NCBI GenBank assembly: GCA_963775975.1
Contig: CAVZKX010000003.1
Location: 1 to 64,000 of the forward strand
Length of the DNA: 64,000 bases
Source of the DNA: JANXQG01 sp963775975
GTDB lineage: Bacteria; Planctomycetota; Planctomycetia; Pirellulales; Thermoguttaceae
Direction of reading: 5' to 3'
Shown here: positions 10,201 through 19,077 of the stretch, one piece after another
Position numbering within the stretch: position 1 is the first letter of the stretch
How the letters are laid out: each line of letters starts with the position of its first letter
Made by a program: the position numbers and the translations under genes
The notes under the pieces: generated by a model
Databases searched by the model: none
The model's input: only the letters and a program-made list of their open reading frames with translations
Told to the model about the DNA's origin: nothing

Positions 10201-10685
10201 GCGCCGGTGTATGCATTTGCTCCGGTAAATTCCAAAATGCCGTTGCCTGGTACGATGATCCCAAACCCCGAACCGTTGAATGGCACGATGGTGGAGGCGA
10301 TAATCATGTCGGCGGGGGGATTGGCCGGGCCGCGGGTCACGTTGATTGTGAGACTATGGCTTTGCAAACCGAGCGTTGACGCATTGACGACGGCCGGATT
10401 TCCGCTGTTGTCGGAAGTGGCGGCGAAACCTTGGCCCAACGCGCCGTTCCATGAATAGACGCCGCCGCCGTCACCCACGCCTGCGCCGGTCAGCGTGCCG
10501 CCGGTCATGGTGAACTGGTTCTGGATGGTTACTCGACTGCCCGCCGTGATGTTGGATACGACGCCGTCGTTAATGATCAGGGCCTCGCGGCCAGTAGTGT
10601 AGCCGAGGACGTCGCCGGCGTTAAGCGCAGAAACCCGCCGGCGTTGACCGTGATCGTAGGCGAAGCCAGCGCCCTGCGCCGCCAT
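7236..10685 (-). CDS. Giant beta-strand-repeat protein, central segment (frameshifted gene)
   Basis: About 1149 codons of open frame made almost wholly of autotransporter-associated beta-strand repeats rich in Gly, Asn, Thr and Ser (GGTLQLGTG, VSNNATLTYNLYG, GQLTLTGSYT), with two WTG/WSG-type spacer regions. It has no signal peptide of its own, so it is the middle of the gene that starts at 13485. The junction with the N-terminal part around 10625-10690 needs two indels: the expected segment ALASPTITVNAGGFL lies in the third frame. Two blocks are internal duplicates: 8040-8600 resembles 10080-10610, including the shared peptide ITINVTRGPANPPADMIIAS-like region. Confidence 0.7.
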   Translation of the reverse strand: MAAQGAGFAYDHGQRRRVSALNAGDVLGYTTGREALIINDGVVSNITAGSRVTIQNQFTMTGGTLTGAGVGDGGGVYSWNGALGQGFAATSDNSGNPAVVNASTLGLQSHSLTINVTRGPANPPADMIIASTIVPFNGSGFGIIVPGNGILEFTGANAYTGATTVSGGTLQLGSGAAGQDGTITTTSGVTNNAMLSYNLFGNQAIAYAISGSGNLTKLGPGQLTLNGANSYTGTTTVSGGFLNVNNSNGADSSAGMVVSGGSLYVNVASLATTVIVTGGATLGGTGSLASAAANVANGGVLDFSQNNNGSTFSLNSLTYAGSSTLRLGALTNYMFAPLLNAGALTTAGQININANLGAVSVLSGTYDLVGYNSIAGTGTSAFHLASVAGLSNRQTASLLEVPNQVEMVIAGQTPYWSGNQPDWLSANAWTLQPSGTPTTFQTGDADIFDDTAGTGAIAGTVSLNSGNVAPGSVTFNNMSLAYTVSGNFGITGSGALGVQGGGSVTILNSNGYTGGTTVTNGMLQLGNGGAAGSLSPSGAITLGGNGVLAFSRSNSAVQGVDFGGPVSGAGSVVQNGPGAVVLTTSNGYTGTTTINGGTLQLGTGLSGQDGSLTGTSGVNNNAALVYNLYGNQTVAYSIGGMGSLDKAGPGLLTLVTTSNYTGGTTVNGGTLQLNVNGDFTGGFGGLASPTITVNAGGFLTLNAPDALGFRNNQEALVINDGTVSNIAANTRVTIQNTVTMTGGTLTGTSAGDGRGVYSFNTTNGFIATSDAGGNPAVVNALSFALQGGNLTINVTRGPANPPADMIIASVIMPFNGSGNGIAVSGGGILLLTATNTYTGATTVNGGGTLQLGTGAAGQDGSIANTNSVSNNATLTYNLYGSQTAAYTISGNGNLAKLGQGQLTLTGSYTAAGSITVGGGSLYINAASSPAAAVTVAGGATFGSAGTLGSLNYTGSGTFAANGYANYPASGGTAALLDLAVGSGLNPGAGPVVINVGGPLPFSPGTYHLIEYSGTIGGSGFSAFTLGAVANNPRGQLSGLSLVNDLDYIDLSVSLTQVIWTGSLSTAWNASDTLPAPYNWSYSGSGTNFQPGDIVQFGNSTASGGTVTINNGNVLPDGVSFNNDAGHPYTLSARTASALPRGWSRMARAA

Positions 10686-13485
10686 TGCCCATGTTCAATT
10701 GCAGTGTGCCGCCGTTGACGATCGTGCCGCCGCTGTACGAGTTAGCCGCCCCCAGCGTCAACTTTCCTGGTCCCCCCGTAGTTAGGCTGTAGCCGTTGCC
10801 GCCATCGGAGATGGCGCCGTTAACAGTCAGCGTATTCGCGCTGACGGTTGCCGTGCGGCTGGAACCTAGCGACACCGCGCCCGTGCCCATGTTGAGGCTC
10901 TGGGTGCCGTTGAAGGCGAAGTCGCCATTCCAGCTCTGGGCGTTGTTGGCCAGGGTGATGCCGCCGGTTGTGCTGTCCAGAGTGCCGCCATTGATGGTCA
11001 ACGTGCCGAGACCGATCGCGCCGCTGTTGTTCAGGACGAGCAGCCCGGCGTTGAGGTTGGTGCCGCCCGAGTACGAGTTGCTGGTGCCGATGGTCAGGCT
11101 GCCCGGCCCGTTCATCACGAGCGAAGTCGCGCCCACAATCGAACCGGTCCCGCTAAAGATATAGCTGACTGCCGTGTTGCTGACGGTTAAGCCGGCCGGT
11201 TGGACCGCGCCGTTGATCGTGACCGTGCCGTTCCCGGTGCCCGCGCTGTCGTCGAACGTCGTGCTGTCGCCGGTAAAGAACTTGTCCGAGCTTGCGGTGT
11301 TCGCGTTGTACCAGCTCGTGCTGATCCCGTTGTCCCAAGTGCCGCTGCGCCAGAATAGATTACCGGCGGTGCCGCTGACCGTCAGGCTTACTGTGCCTCC
11401 TGAGGCGCTGAATGTGTACGTCTGCCGGCTGGGGCTGTAGTTGGCGCCGGTCACGTACAGATCGTTCGTATTGGGCGCTCCGTTGTTGTAGGTGAACAGC
11501 GCGTAACTGCCCGAACTCAAATGCAACTGCGGCACGACAAAGTCGCTGCCGCTGAACGTCAACGCGCCGTTGGGCAAGGCCACGAGGTCGCCCGAATTGA
11601 AGTTGAGCGACCCGCCGCTCATCGCCAGGCTTCCGCTAAGCGTCATTGTGCTGTTTGAGCCGGGCCATGCAAGGGCCGCGCCGTTGACGTTCAAGCTGCC
11701 GTTGATGTCGGTGGCGGGAGAACTCGTGCGGCCTGCGGTGAGCACTCCGCTGGTGAAGTTGTAGACGCCGCCGTAGGCGGAAACGTCCCATACGCCGCCG
11801 GAGGCGATCGTCACGCCGCCGCTGCCGACCGTGCCCGCCGGGCCAAGCGCCAGCGTGCCGCCGTTGATCTTCGTGGGGCCGGTGTAGGTGTTGGCTGCGT
11901 TGAAGACGGTAGAACCCGAGCCCGCTATCGTGATCGAGTAAACGTGGGTCCCGTCATAATTCGCGATGGGAAGATTTTCCGTCAACGCGGCGCCCGAGGA
12001 GACGCTGATCGTCAAGGTCTGATTACCGTTCTGCCCGCCGGGAGACAAGAAGTTGTTCACTCCGGCTGTGCTCACGATCGACGAGTTGGCCGTGACCGAC
12101 ATCGTTCCAAAAAGCTCGAAAACGCCCCAGTTTCCTCCCTGAGTCCACCCGCCCGTGGCGTTCAAGCTCCCGCCAGCCAGCGTAAGATTTCTCAAGGCGC
12201 AGATGCAAGCTCCGCCGATAGGGGACGATTGAATAACCCCTCCCGGATTGACGACGACAGGGACGGTTGTCGTGTCGGTCCATCCGCCGAGTTGATAATA
12301 GGTGTTGTTGGCGAAGGACAGGGTCCCGCCGCTGTTGACGGTGAGGGTGCCAATCTGGTGGGTCGTCCGCCCGCTGGGGAAATTGTACAGGAGCATCCCG
12401 GCGTTGATCACGGTGGGGCCGTTGTAGGTATCGAGGCCGTTTGCGCCGTTGAGTTGCAGGATGGCGGGGCCGAGCTTCGTCAGGCCGCCGTCGGAAGGGG
12501 CGCCCGAGATCATCTGCCGATTGATAATAACGTTGCTCTGCGCATAGATGATCGCGCCGCCGGCCTGGACATTGATGGCATAAGTGCCGCCCGCGTCGAC
12601 TCCCCGCGAGAGGTTCATGGTACCGCCGTTTAGATTGAGAACGCCCGAGCCGCCAAAGCCGGCCAGATACAGATAGTCGTTCGGAAAAGCCCCGGCGGCG
12701 CCAACGGAAAATAAGCCGCCCGCGTTGAGCGACAGTGTGCCGGAACCGGCGTTGCTGTTGTTGTTGTTGCTGCCGCCGATAAAGGTCCGGCAGCTATTGC
12801 CTATGCTGAGCACGCCGCCGCTGCCCACCGTGACGACGCCCGTCGTGCCCGCGATGTCGTAGCCGACGCCGAATGTTCCGCCGCTGGCCGTTGCAAACGT
12901 TCCATTGGACAGATTCAAGGCGCCGCCCTGCAAAAGTAGCGAACTCCCAGCATTGATCGATCCGCCTCCCGCGACGCTCAGCGTACCGCCGGCGAGCGTG
13001 GTTGTGCCCGTATAGGAACCGCTGCCGGTGAATGACAACATGGCCGGGCCCGTGGTCGTCAAACCCGCGGTGCCGGTCAAGAACGAGCCGATCGTCGCGT
13101 TGGCGTTGGATGTGATCGTGGGAGACGCGCCGCTCAAGGTGATCGTGCCGCCGGAGAGGGTGTAGGCTTGGTTCTGGAAAATGATGCCGCCGGCCGATTG
13201 CGACCCGTTGACGGTTACCGTGTAGGGCGTCGCGCCGCCTGCACCGCTGCCGAACTGGGCGGTGTCACCTCCGACCCATGTGCTGTCGACAGAGCCGTTC
13301 CACCAGTTGTTAGTGACCGAGTCCCACGTGCCGCTGCCGTCACTGTAGCCTTGGCTATTGCCGAGGAGGCCAGGATCCCAGTTGAGAGTTTGCGCGTTTA
13401 CCGGTTGCGCGGCAAACGCCGCTACGAAGGCTGCCGCGAGGGCATAAACGCTTACCAATTTCATACGATTCAATCGAACTTTCAT
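10621..13485 (-). CDS. Giant beta-strand-repeat protein, N-terminal segment with signal peptide (frameshifted gene)
   Basis: N-terminal part of the gene running to 6112. I place the start at ATG 13485 (MKVRLNRMKLVSVYALAAA) because GGGAG lies about 7 bases upstream; an in-frame ATG at 13527 lacks such a site. Residues 1-32 form a signal peptide ending QPVNAQ. The mature part opens with the usual planctomycete NWDPG...GTWDSVTNNWWNG module, then beta-strand repeats (GGTLSVAGGGSINAG, GSLTIGTSNSYSGG). It would be exported and surface-associated. The frame is lost after GGTLQLNMGNGG, near 10690. Whether the breaks are real or sequencing errors cannot be told from this window. Confidence 0.75.
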   Translation of the reverse strand: MKVRLNRMKLVSVYALAAAFVAAFAAQPVNAQTLNWDPGLLGNSQGYSDGSGTWDSVTNNWWNGSVDSTWVGGDTAQFGSGAGGATPYTVTVNGSQSAGGIIFQNQAYTLSGGTITLSGASPTITSNANATIGSFLTGTAGLTTTGPAMLSFTGSGSYTGTTTLAGGTLSVAGGGSINAGSSLLLQGGALNLSNGTFATASGGTFGVGYDIAGTTGVVTVGSGGVLSIGNSCRTFIGGSNNNNSNAGSGTLSLNAGGLFSVGAAGAFPNDYLYLAGFGGSGVLNLNGGTMNLSRGVDAGGTYAINVQAGGAIIYAQSNVIINRQMISGAPSDGGLTKLGPAILQLNGANGLDTYNGPTVINAGMLLYNFPSGRTTHQIGTLTVNSGGTLSFANNTYYQLGGWTDTTTVPVVVNPGGVIQSSPIGGACICALRNLTLAGGSLNATGGWTQGGNWGVFELFGTMSVTANSSIVSTAGVNNFLSPGGQNGNQTLTISVSSGAALTENLPIANYDGTHVYSITIAGSGSTVFNAANTYTGPTKINGGTLALGPAGTVGSGGVTIASGGVWDVSAYGGVYNFTSGVLTAGRTSSPATDINGSLNVNGAALAWPGSNSTMTLSGSLAMSGGSLNFNSGDLVALPNGALTFSGSDFVVPQLHLSSGSYALFTYNNGAPNTNDLYVTGANYSPSRQTYTFSASGGTVSLTVSGTAGNLFWRSGTWDNGISTSWYNANTASSDKFFTGDSTTFDDSAGTGNGTVTINGAVQPAGLTVSNTAVSYIFSGTGSIVGATSLVMNGPGSLTIGTSNSYSGGTNLNAGLLVLNNSGAIGLGTLTINGGTLDSTTGGITLANNAQSWNGDFAFNGTQSLNMGTGAVSLGSSRTATVSANTLTVNGAISDGGNGYSLTTGGPGKLTLGAANSYSGGTIVNGGTLQLNMGNGGAGRWLRLRSRSTPAGFCA

Positions 13486-13771
13486 GACAGTCTCCCAGAA
13501 GACGATAGTGGAATAGATTCGCATCAAACTGACCCGCGCCGGCGCAGTTCACGGCTTTGGGGCCGGCCAACTAGCCGCACCGCCTCGGCTCAGCGGGGCC
13601 GATAGGCCCGCGCCGAACCGTGCCCGTTGTCTCTCGAAATGGCGGTTTTCCGTTAGGTTTCCAAGCTCGGGAAAGCCAGTCGATTTCGGGATCGGAGGAG
13701 ACCGATTTCTTCTGTTGAGTCGTGTTTCTAGGTGGATCGCGCCTTGCTGACATGCAAGCCGGCTGGTACTT

Positions 13772-15210
13772 TCACCACTTTGCGTTAAACAGTTGTACGC
13801 TCTCGGCTTTTCTCAAAGCGGAAGATGTATCTCTCGCTCTAACTTCTCCCGCTTTTGTAACTTTCGTAGTGACGGGCGCCGGCGTGAAGAGGAATTCCGT
13901 TGGGCTCAGCGCCAAGTCGCTGATCCGCACTTCATCGATCAAGCCCTCGAACCATTCACCGGGCATTTCCGTGGCTTGATTGCGTCCGCGTCCGATACTC
14001 CACTCGGCGTCGCCGCTGCCGGCGCTGAGAGCCGTCGAACCGGTTTTCGGCAAAGCGGTCTGGGCCTGCAGCCGATAGCCCTGGCCGTCATTGACATCGA
14101 CATAGAGCCGCAAGGTCCGCCCGTCGCTGGTTGCCGCCAGGTGGTACCAGTGGGCTGCCTCGATGGACAACTGCTCGGCGACCGCCTGATGAATGCGGTT
14201 CTCGCAATCGGCAAAGCGAATCGCGAAGCGATTGGCTTCCGTGACCTGGAAGGCCAAGCGCGGTGGTGTCCAAACGGCTTGTTGCGAGGAGTACGGATCA
14301 TATCCATCGCGGCCGACGAACGTCTGCATCCCGCGCCTCAAAGACTTCGCCTTGACCGAAACTTCGATCGTCCATTGGCCAGGGGCGATTGATTGGATGT
14401 CCAACGGCGCCGCATGGCTGAATCGCGATTTGGTATAGAGATCCGGCCACACCGATCGACCCGGGATGACCGTCGTCTCGAGGCACCCGCGATTGCCGAT
14501 CCCGGTCTGGGGAATCGCAGCAGTTGACACGTCGCCGGACATCCGCGGCTTTTGCGCGGAATCATAAACGAACAGGTCGTTGCCGTTGAAGGATGAATCG
14601 GTCGTCGCGCGCACCGGTTTCTTGTTCTTCTCGGTATTGGGCAAGGCAATGCCCAGCGGGCGGTCCTCAAACCGCCAGTACGCGATTGTGTGGCGGTCAC
14701 GATCGGCTTCTGCCATCGAACGGATGAAGCACTCGCCGGTATCCTGGACGGTGGTCATCCCTTCGTCGCCACCTTCCATGCGAGCACCGATGCCGCCCAT
14801 CAAGCGCTGTGTCAGTGGAGCGGGCTGGCCATCCGTGCCTTTTCGATCCACGTCCACCATGCCCCGGAAAACGTGAACCTTGCTGCCGCCGCCAGGCGTT
14901 ACCTCGACGCCGAACTCGGTGCCCTGATCGATAAAAGTGGCCTCCGGCGTAAGGATCTTGAAGCCGCGGGCTCGCTCATTCCGGATTTCCACTGTGGCCT
15001 TGCCGACATCCAGACGCATGCTGTTGGCGGAAACCAATTGGAGCGATGCCGGACTCTGAACGATGACATTGACGCCGATTCCAAATTCGATTTCGGCAAC
15101 GCCGGCAGCCAGGCGCAACATCTTTCCGGCGGGCACCAAGTCTCCGATCGCCAGCTTCGTCGAGTCCCCGTCCCAGCGGCAATCTATTCCGCGAACGAAC
15201 TTTGCGCCAG
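13772..15210 (-). CDS. FecR-LamG protein, main part (downstream of frameshift)
   Basis: About 480 residues of the periplasmic part of a FecR-type anti-sigma/signal protein. A FecR domain is visible (LAIGDLVPAGKMLRLAAGVAEIEF, then TPEATFIDQGTEFGVEV and VHVFRGMVDV), followed by a concanavalin-like LamG domain at about residues 270-500 (IAYWRFED..., ISIEAAHWYHLAATSDG-like, EWFEGLIDEVRISDLALS). It continues directly from the membrane-anchored N-terminal part at 15184-15744 after a one-base shift near 15190-15200 (frame 1 reads PALAQSSFAE-stop, frame 2 reads KFVRGIDCRWDGDS). Family knowledge: planctomycete FecR-LamG proteins are encoded beside ECF sigma factors, as here. Confidence 0.75.
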
Positions 15211-15744
15211 CGCAGGCTGCGGAATGGCCTTGAATCCGGACCCCGGCAGACTGGAAGCCACTTCCACGGGGATCGGCAACGTTTTTGCAGTTTCGCGATC
15301 CTTCTGTTGAGCGGCAAAATGCCCGAACCACACAAAAGCGGCAAGTAAAGCCAACGTGCCGAACAATGTCAAACATCCTATCGCCCAAAGTGCCGAGCCG
15401 GCAAGAATTCCGCCCGGCTGTACCCGGCGCCGTAGGAAGCCGAGCAAGAAAGTTCGGGCAGTACGCGGCGGACTGCGAAAAGTTGTCTCCTCTGGGGAGA
15501 CAAAGGAAGCCAAGGCAGCTTCTTCCGAGGATTGCTGCTCCGAGTCCCCTATGGACTTCACGCGTAGCCGCCGCAAAAGGTCGGCATGCAGCGAAATCCA
15601 GCGAACGTAGTCGAGCCGCGCCTGCGGATCATCGCGCAGCATGGTAGCCAACTCTTCCAACGTCGCGGGCGTAGGATCTCCGTCGACCAACTCGCTAAGG
15701 AGGCGGCCAAGCGGATCGTTCTCTGTCGGCTGGAATTCCGTCAT
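15184..15744 (-). CDS. FecR-LamG anti-sigma-like protein, N-terminal cytoplasmic and membrane part
   Basis: Starts at ATG 15744, which overlaps the stop of the ECF sigma gene as ATGA, so translation is probably coupled. Residues 1-60 (PLGRLLSELVDGDPTPATLEELATML, DYVRWISLHADLLRR) are the typical cytoplasmic region of planctomycete FecR proteins that would contact the sigma factor. One membrane helix follows (ALWAIGCLTLFGTLALLAAFVWF). The frame stops at 15184 just where the FecR domain should begin. The domain continues in the next frame down to 13772, so this is the front of one gene with a frameshift. Confidence 0.75.
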   Translation of the reverse strand: MTEFQPTENDPLGRLLSELVDGDPTPATLEELATMLRDDPQARLDYVRWISLHADLLRRLRVKSIGDSEQQSSEEAALASFVSPEETTFRSPPRTARTFLLGFLRRRVQPGGILAGSALWAIGCLTLFGTLALLAAFVWFGHFAAQQKDRETAKTLPIPVEVASSLPGSGFKAIPQPALAQSSFAE

Positions 15745-16322
15745 GATTTGTTTGCGGCCAACTTGCGCTCGATGCAATCCAATAGTGCCTTGCGAATTCG
15801 GAACAGAGTTACGCCCAAACTACGAGGCGTACGCTGCATCTGCATTGCCAACCCCTGGAGCGAAAATCCGTCCGCATAGCGCTTTCGAATGAGTTCCCGC
15901 TGAGAAGGGAGCAATCTCTCAAGGCAGGCATTCAAGGCCCCACTGCGTTCGCTAGCGTCGACAACGTAATGTTCCGAGTCCACGGCGATCGCCTCGACCA
16001 GGTCGTCATCAAAGATGAGGCGGTCGCGAGCCAGTGCGCTGCGATATTCCAGGACCTTGAAATGCGCGATCCGACATGCCCACGCCACGAAATTCGTACC
16101 CTTGACAAACGTCTCGCGCTTGAGCCACATTTCGACGTTCGTGTTTTGCACGATTTCATCGACGCACTCCAGACGTGGCACAAGCGTCAGAACGAAAGCC
16201 TCCAGCGCGTTATGGCAGGCCGCCATCTGACGGACGAACTCTTCGTGATCCAAAACCTTGCCCCCCGCTTCTGTCATGGAGTCGTCGATGCCGGCATTCT
16301 CGCATTTTAGAAGAGCAGTCAT
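15741..16322 (-). CDS. ECF-type RNA polymerase sigma factor
   Basis: About 193 residues from ATG 16322 (AAAGGCG just upstream); an in-frame GTG at 16358 would add 12 residues. Region 2 is seen in FVRQMAACHNALEAFVLTLVPRLECVDEIVQNTNVEMW and ACRIAHFKVLEYRS. Region 4 is seen in CLERLLPSQRELIRKRYADGFSLQGLAMQMQRTPRSLGVTLFRIRKAL. It belongs to the Rhodopirellula/Verrucomicrobium-type ECF factors. It overlaps the FecR-LamG gene by 4 bases. The natural inference is that the pair controls the surface-protein genes that follow on the same strand. Confidence 0.9.
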   Translation of the reverse strand: MTALLKCENAGIDDSMTEAGGKVLDHEEFVRQMAACHNALEAFVLTLVPRLECVDEIVQNTNVEMWLKRETFVKGTNFVAWACRIAHFKVLEYRSALARDRLIFDDDLVEAIAVDSEHYVVDASERSGALNACLERLLPSQRELIRKRYADGFSLQGLAMQMQRTPRSLGVTLFRIRKALLDCIERKLAANKS

Positions 16323-16794
16323 CGCCTTTCGCTCACGCCTTTCTTGCGCCAGCAACACCAGTCTCCATCTTTGGATTCTCCTTTATATGAGACCCGGGAC
16401 CGACTTCATTAACAGAAAAACTGCGAAACGCCGGCGCGAGCGTCGTAAGTCGTTGTGCGGAACAAGGTTGCGCAAACGACTATTTCTTTCTTCGCATTGC
16501 AGCGTTGAAGGCTCGCACGTCGCCAAAATGATGCCCCACCGAAAGTCGATTGAACTTCCCCGACGTTGTGCGCGCCGCGGCGATTGAGACAGCCGCCAAT
16601 TTAGGGTGTCCCCGCACTCATGTTTCGTTACAAATCCGACCAGCCTTGTCGCGGCGAGCAATGCCGACGAACCGGCATCTAGGAAGATCACCCAAGTTCG
16701 TCCCATCAATGCCTGTGGCTAAGCAAAATGCGTGGAAGTCACCCCCACCGCGGTGAAATGGCACGACCGGTCATGAGTCACCAATCCTTCGTTT
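16323..16794. other. Intergenic region upstream of the ECF sigma gene
   Basis: Apart from the possible GTG-start extension of the sigma gene to 16358, I see no gene here. Short open frames on both strands lack family features and ribosome sites. The promoter of the sigma-FecR unit should lie in this stretch, but I cannot point to convincing -35 and -10 boxes. Confidence 0.5.
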
Positions 16795-16929
16795 GATGAC
16801 ACCTCCCGCCGGCCATTTCCAAGCGGGGGTGTCGCTTCTTTCCCAGATTGCTCGAAGGCGACGTTTGATGGAAGATTAAAACACGTTCCGGAAATGGGGT
16901 CCTTTTTCAACGCATCTCGGAATAGGGAT
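16795..16929. repeat. Paralogous repeat R2, left part (interrupted by IS66)
   Basis: Collinear with 2630-2765 (CTCCCGCCGGCCATTTCCAAGCGGGGG..., AGATTAAAACACGTTCCG, ATCTCGGAATAGGGAT). The match breaks exactly at the left end of IS66 copy 2 and resumes right after its right end at 19524. The break marks the insertion point. Confidence 0.85.
16922..16929. repeat. Target site duplication, left (ATAGGGAT)
   Basis: The 8 bases before the left end of IS66 copy 2 equal the 8 bases after its right end (19524-19531). Eight-base duplications are typical for IS66. Confidence 0.95.
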
Positions 16930-16973
16930 GTAAGCGTCCGGGCTGTCCGTGGCGGTCTTGTGGTAGAAGCCGG

Positions 16974-18668
16974 CTACCGGGCGTGGGCGCGGCGATGAGC
17001 GCGACGGGCTCGAGTGCGAATGGCCCTGGCTCGGGATTCATCGAGCCGGTGGTTGAGAACGGCTTCGGGATGGGTTGCCGCCCAGCGATCAGGCAGCATT
17101 TCCTCCAGTCGCGGATCGTCCGCATGCAGGCGGAGAAGAAGTTCGCGTACGTAAGACCATGGTTCGATACGGTGACGCTTTGCGCCGGCCAGGATCGTGC
17201 AGAGCACGGCTGCCCGCGGCCCCGCATTTTCACTGCCGAGGAAGAGCCAGTTCTTCCTGCCGATGGCCTGGTGCCGTAGCGTCCGCTCGCTCAGGTTGTT
17301 GTCGATGGTCAGGCGGCCGTCTTCGGTGTAGTGTCGCAGAGCTTCCCATTGGTTTCGGGCGTAGTTGACCGCCTTGGCTAGACTACTCTTGGGCAGCGCG
17401 GTCCTGGTCAGCCCCGTCAAGTAGGCACCGAGCTTGTCCAACACCGGGATGGCTTCCGCAGTACGAAGCTGGCGGCGAGCTTCGGGCGACCAGGTGCATG
17501 CGCGGTCTTCGATGTCGTACAGTTGCCGAATCCATTCCAGCACTTGATGTGCTTCGCGCGGATAACTCTTCACCGCATCGAAGAACTTCCGCCGCGCATG
17601 CGCCCAGCAGGCCACTTCCCGAATGGCTGACTGGGAACCAAGATAGATCGCGTCGTAACCGGCGAAGGCGTCGGCATGCAGGGAGCCTGTAAATCCTTGC
17701 AGAAAGTTGGCCGGTCCATCGCGACTGCGGCTGGTGGTATAGTCATAAACGCTGTAGGGCTGCTCATGACCGATGTAGGTCCAGAAACGTCCTTGAAAAC
17801 TCCCCTCAGATCCGCCCAGGACCGTGACGGACGTGTCGTCGGTCCACATGACGGACGACTGGAGAACCCGCTCCCGTTGCAACTCGTAGAGCGGCCGAAA
17901 CAATCCTGCTGCGTACTTCACCCAGTCACAGAGCGTGCTGCGGGCAAGATAGACGCCCGCGCGGGCCAGGATGTCTTCCAGACGGTAGAGCGGTAGATGG
18001 TCGCCGAACTTGCTGACCAACACCTCGGCAACCAGCCCCGGCCCGGCGATGCCACCAGGAATCGGCCGTTGCGGAAGCGGTGCTGCACAGACTCCCGCCT
18101 TGCAGCAGCGGCAAGCGTATTTAGGACGGACATGGATGTGGGCTTCCAGCTTTGCCGGCTGGAGTTCCAATTCGCGAGTGATGTCCTCCCCGATGCGGTC
18201 CAGGGGCCGACCGCAGCCGGAGCAGGTCTTCTCCTCAACTGACAAGTCGTGTTCATGGCGGATCTGGGGCAACTTGTCCCAGTCGATCTCTCGCCGCTTG
18301 CGCTGCCGGCAATGGCCACGCACTTCCACGGTTTCGTCTGGCGATCCCGGTTGCGGAGGATCGCTTGGGGCCGGCAAGTCCGCATCCAAGGCGAACAAGT
18401 GGCCTTGCCCTTGATCGTCCGGCAAGCGTTCCCGCCGACGGCCATAGGCCCAACGCTTGTACCACGCCAGCTCTTCGAGCGTAGCGGCATGCTCTTGTTG
18501 CAGGTCCCTGTAGGAAGCAGCCGTTTCGCTCAGCACGCGGTTGAGTTCCACAACCTGCTTCTCGGACCCCGCCATGCGACGTTCAAGTTCAGTGGCCTGC
18601 TTGAAAGCCGCCAGCAAGAGGCGCTGGCATTCGGCGAGATCGTTGGGAAGAAAGTCGGCACCATCCAT
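16974..18668 (-). CDS. tnpC: IS66 transposase TnpC
   Basis: 564-residue DDE transposase of IS66, full length for the family. In order: an N-terminal leucine-zipper-like helical region (ATELERRMAGSEKQVVELNRVL), a zinc-finger-like domain with CSGCGRPL and YACRCCKAGVC, and a catalytic core containing WTDDTSV (first Asp), FAGYDAIY and the DNNLSERTLR region that holds the conserved Glu. The C-terminal tail is very Arg-rich. Start ATG 18668 (MDGADFLPNDLAECQ) is conventional for the family. It catalyses transposition of this element and could act on copy 1 in trans, since the ends look alike. Confidence 0.95.
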   Translation of the reverse strand: MDGADFLPNDLAECQRLLLAAFKQATELERRMAGSEKQVVELNRVLSETAASYRDLQQEHAATLEELAWYKRWAYGRRRERLPDDQGQGHLFALDADLPAPSDPPQPGSPDETVEVRGHCRQRKRREIDWDKLPQIRHEHDLSVEEKTCSGCGRPLDRIGEDITRELELQPAKLEAHIHVRPKYACRCCKAGVCAAPLPQRPIPGGIAGPGLVAEVLVSKFGDHLPLYRLEDILARAGVYLARSTLCDWVKYAAGLFRPLYELQRERVLQSSVMWTDDTSVTVLGGSEGSFQGRFWTYIGHEQPYSVYDYTTSRSRDGPANFLQGFTGSLHADAFAGYDAIYLGSQSAIREVACWAHARRKFFDAVKSYPREAHQVLEWIRQLYDIEDRACTWSPEARRQLRTAEAIPVLDKLGAYLTGLTRTALPKSSLAKAVNYARNQWEALRHYTEDGRLTIDNNLSERTLRHQAIGRKNWLFLGSENAGPRAAVLCTILAGAKRHRIEPWSYVRELLLRLHADDPRLEEMLPDRWAATHPEAVLNHRLDESRARAIRTRARRAHRRAHAR

Positions 18669-18726
18669 GTTGCCGAGTATTGTAACAACTCATGCGAACA
18701 AGAAAAGCCCTCTTCTTCCTTTTTCT

Positions 18727-19077
18727 TCAACCGGTACGGCGATACCTCCGCCGCCGGCGCCCTGTTCGCAGATCCAAGCCGCCGAGCAATTGGACCAGTT
18801 GGGCATAGTCCAACTCGACCCCTTCGTTCGTGTCAAAAGGCTTCACGATCGGAAAGGTGCCACGCTCCAGTCGCTTGTACCAGATGCAGAAGCCGTCCTG
18901 ATCCCAAAAGAGGATCTTGAGGCGATCGCGCGTGCGATTGAGAAAGAGAAACAGATGGCCCGACAACGGGTCCTGTCCAAAGATCTCCTGCACGCGCCCC
19001 ATGAGGCGATCGAAACTGTAATGCATATCGGTGGGCGTGGTGCAGAGGAAGATTCGCACATCGGAGTAGTCGTTCAT
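18727..19077 (-). CDS. tnpB: IS66 accessory protein TnpB (Orf2)
   Basis: 116 residues, apparently identical to the protein at 1792-2142, with the IS66 Orf2 core GHLFLFLNRTRDRLKIL and the FCIWYKRLERG block. Its start overlaps the tnpA stop by 4 bases and it lies 58 bases upstream of tnpC, the standard IS66 arrangement. Confidence 0.95.
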   Translation of the reverse strand: MNDYSDVRIFLCTTPTDMHYSFDRLMGRVQEIFGQDPLSGHLFLFLNRTRDRLKILFWDQDGFCIWYKRLERGTFPIVKPFDTNEGVELDYAQLVQLLGGLDLRTGRRRRRYRRTG

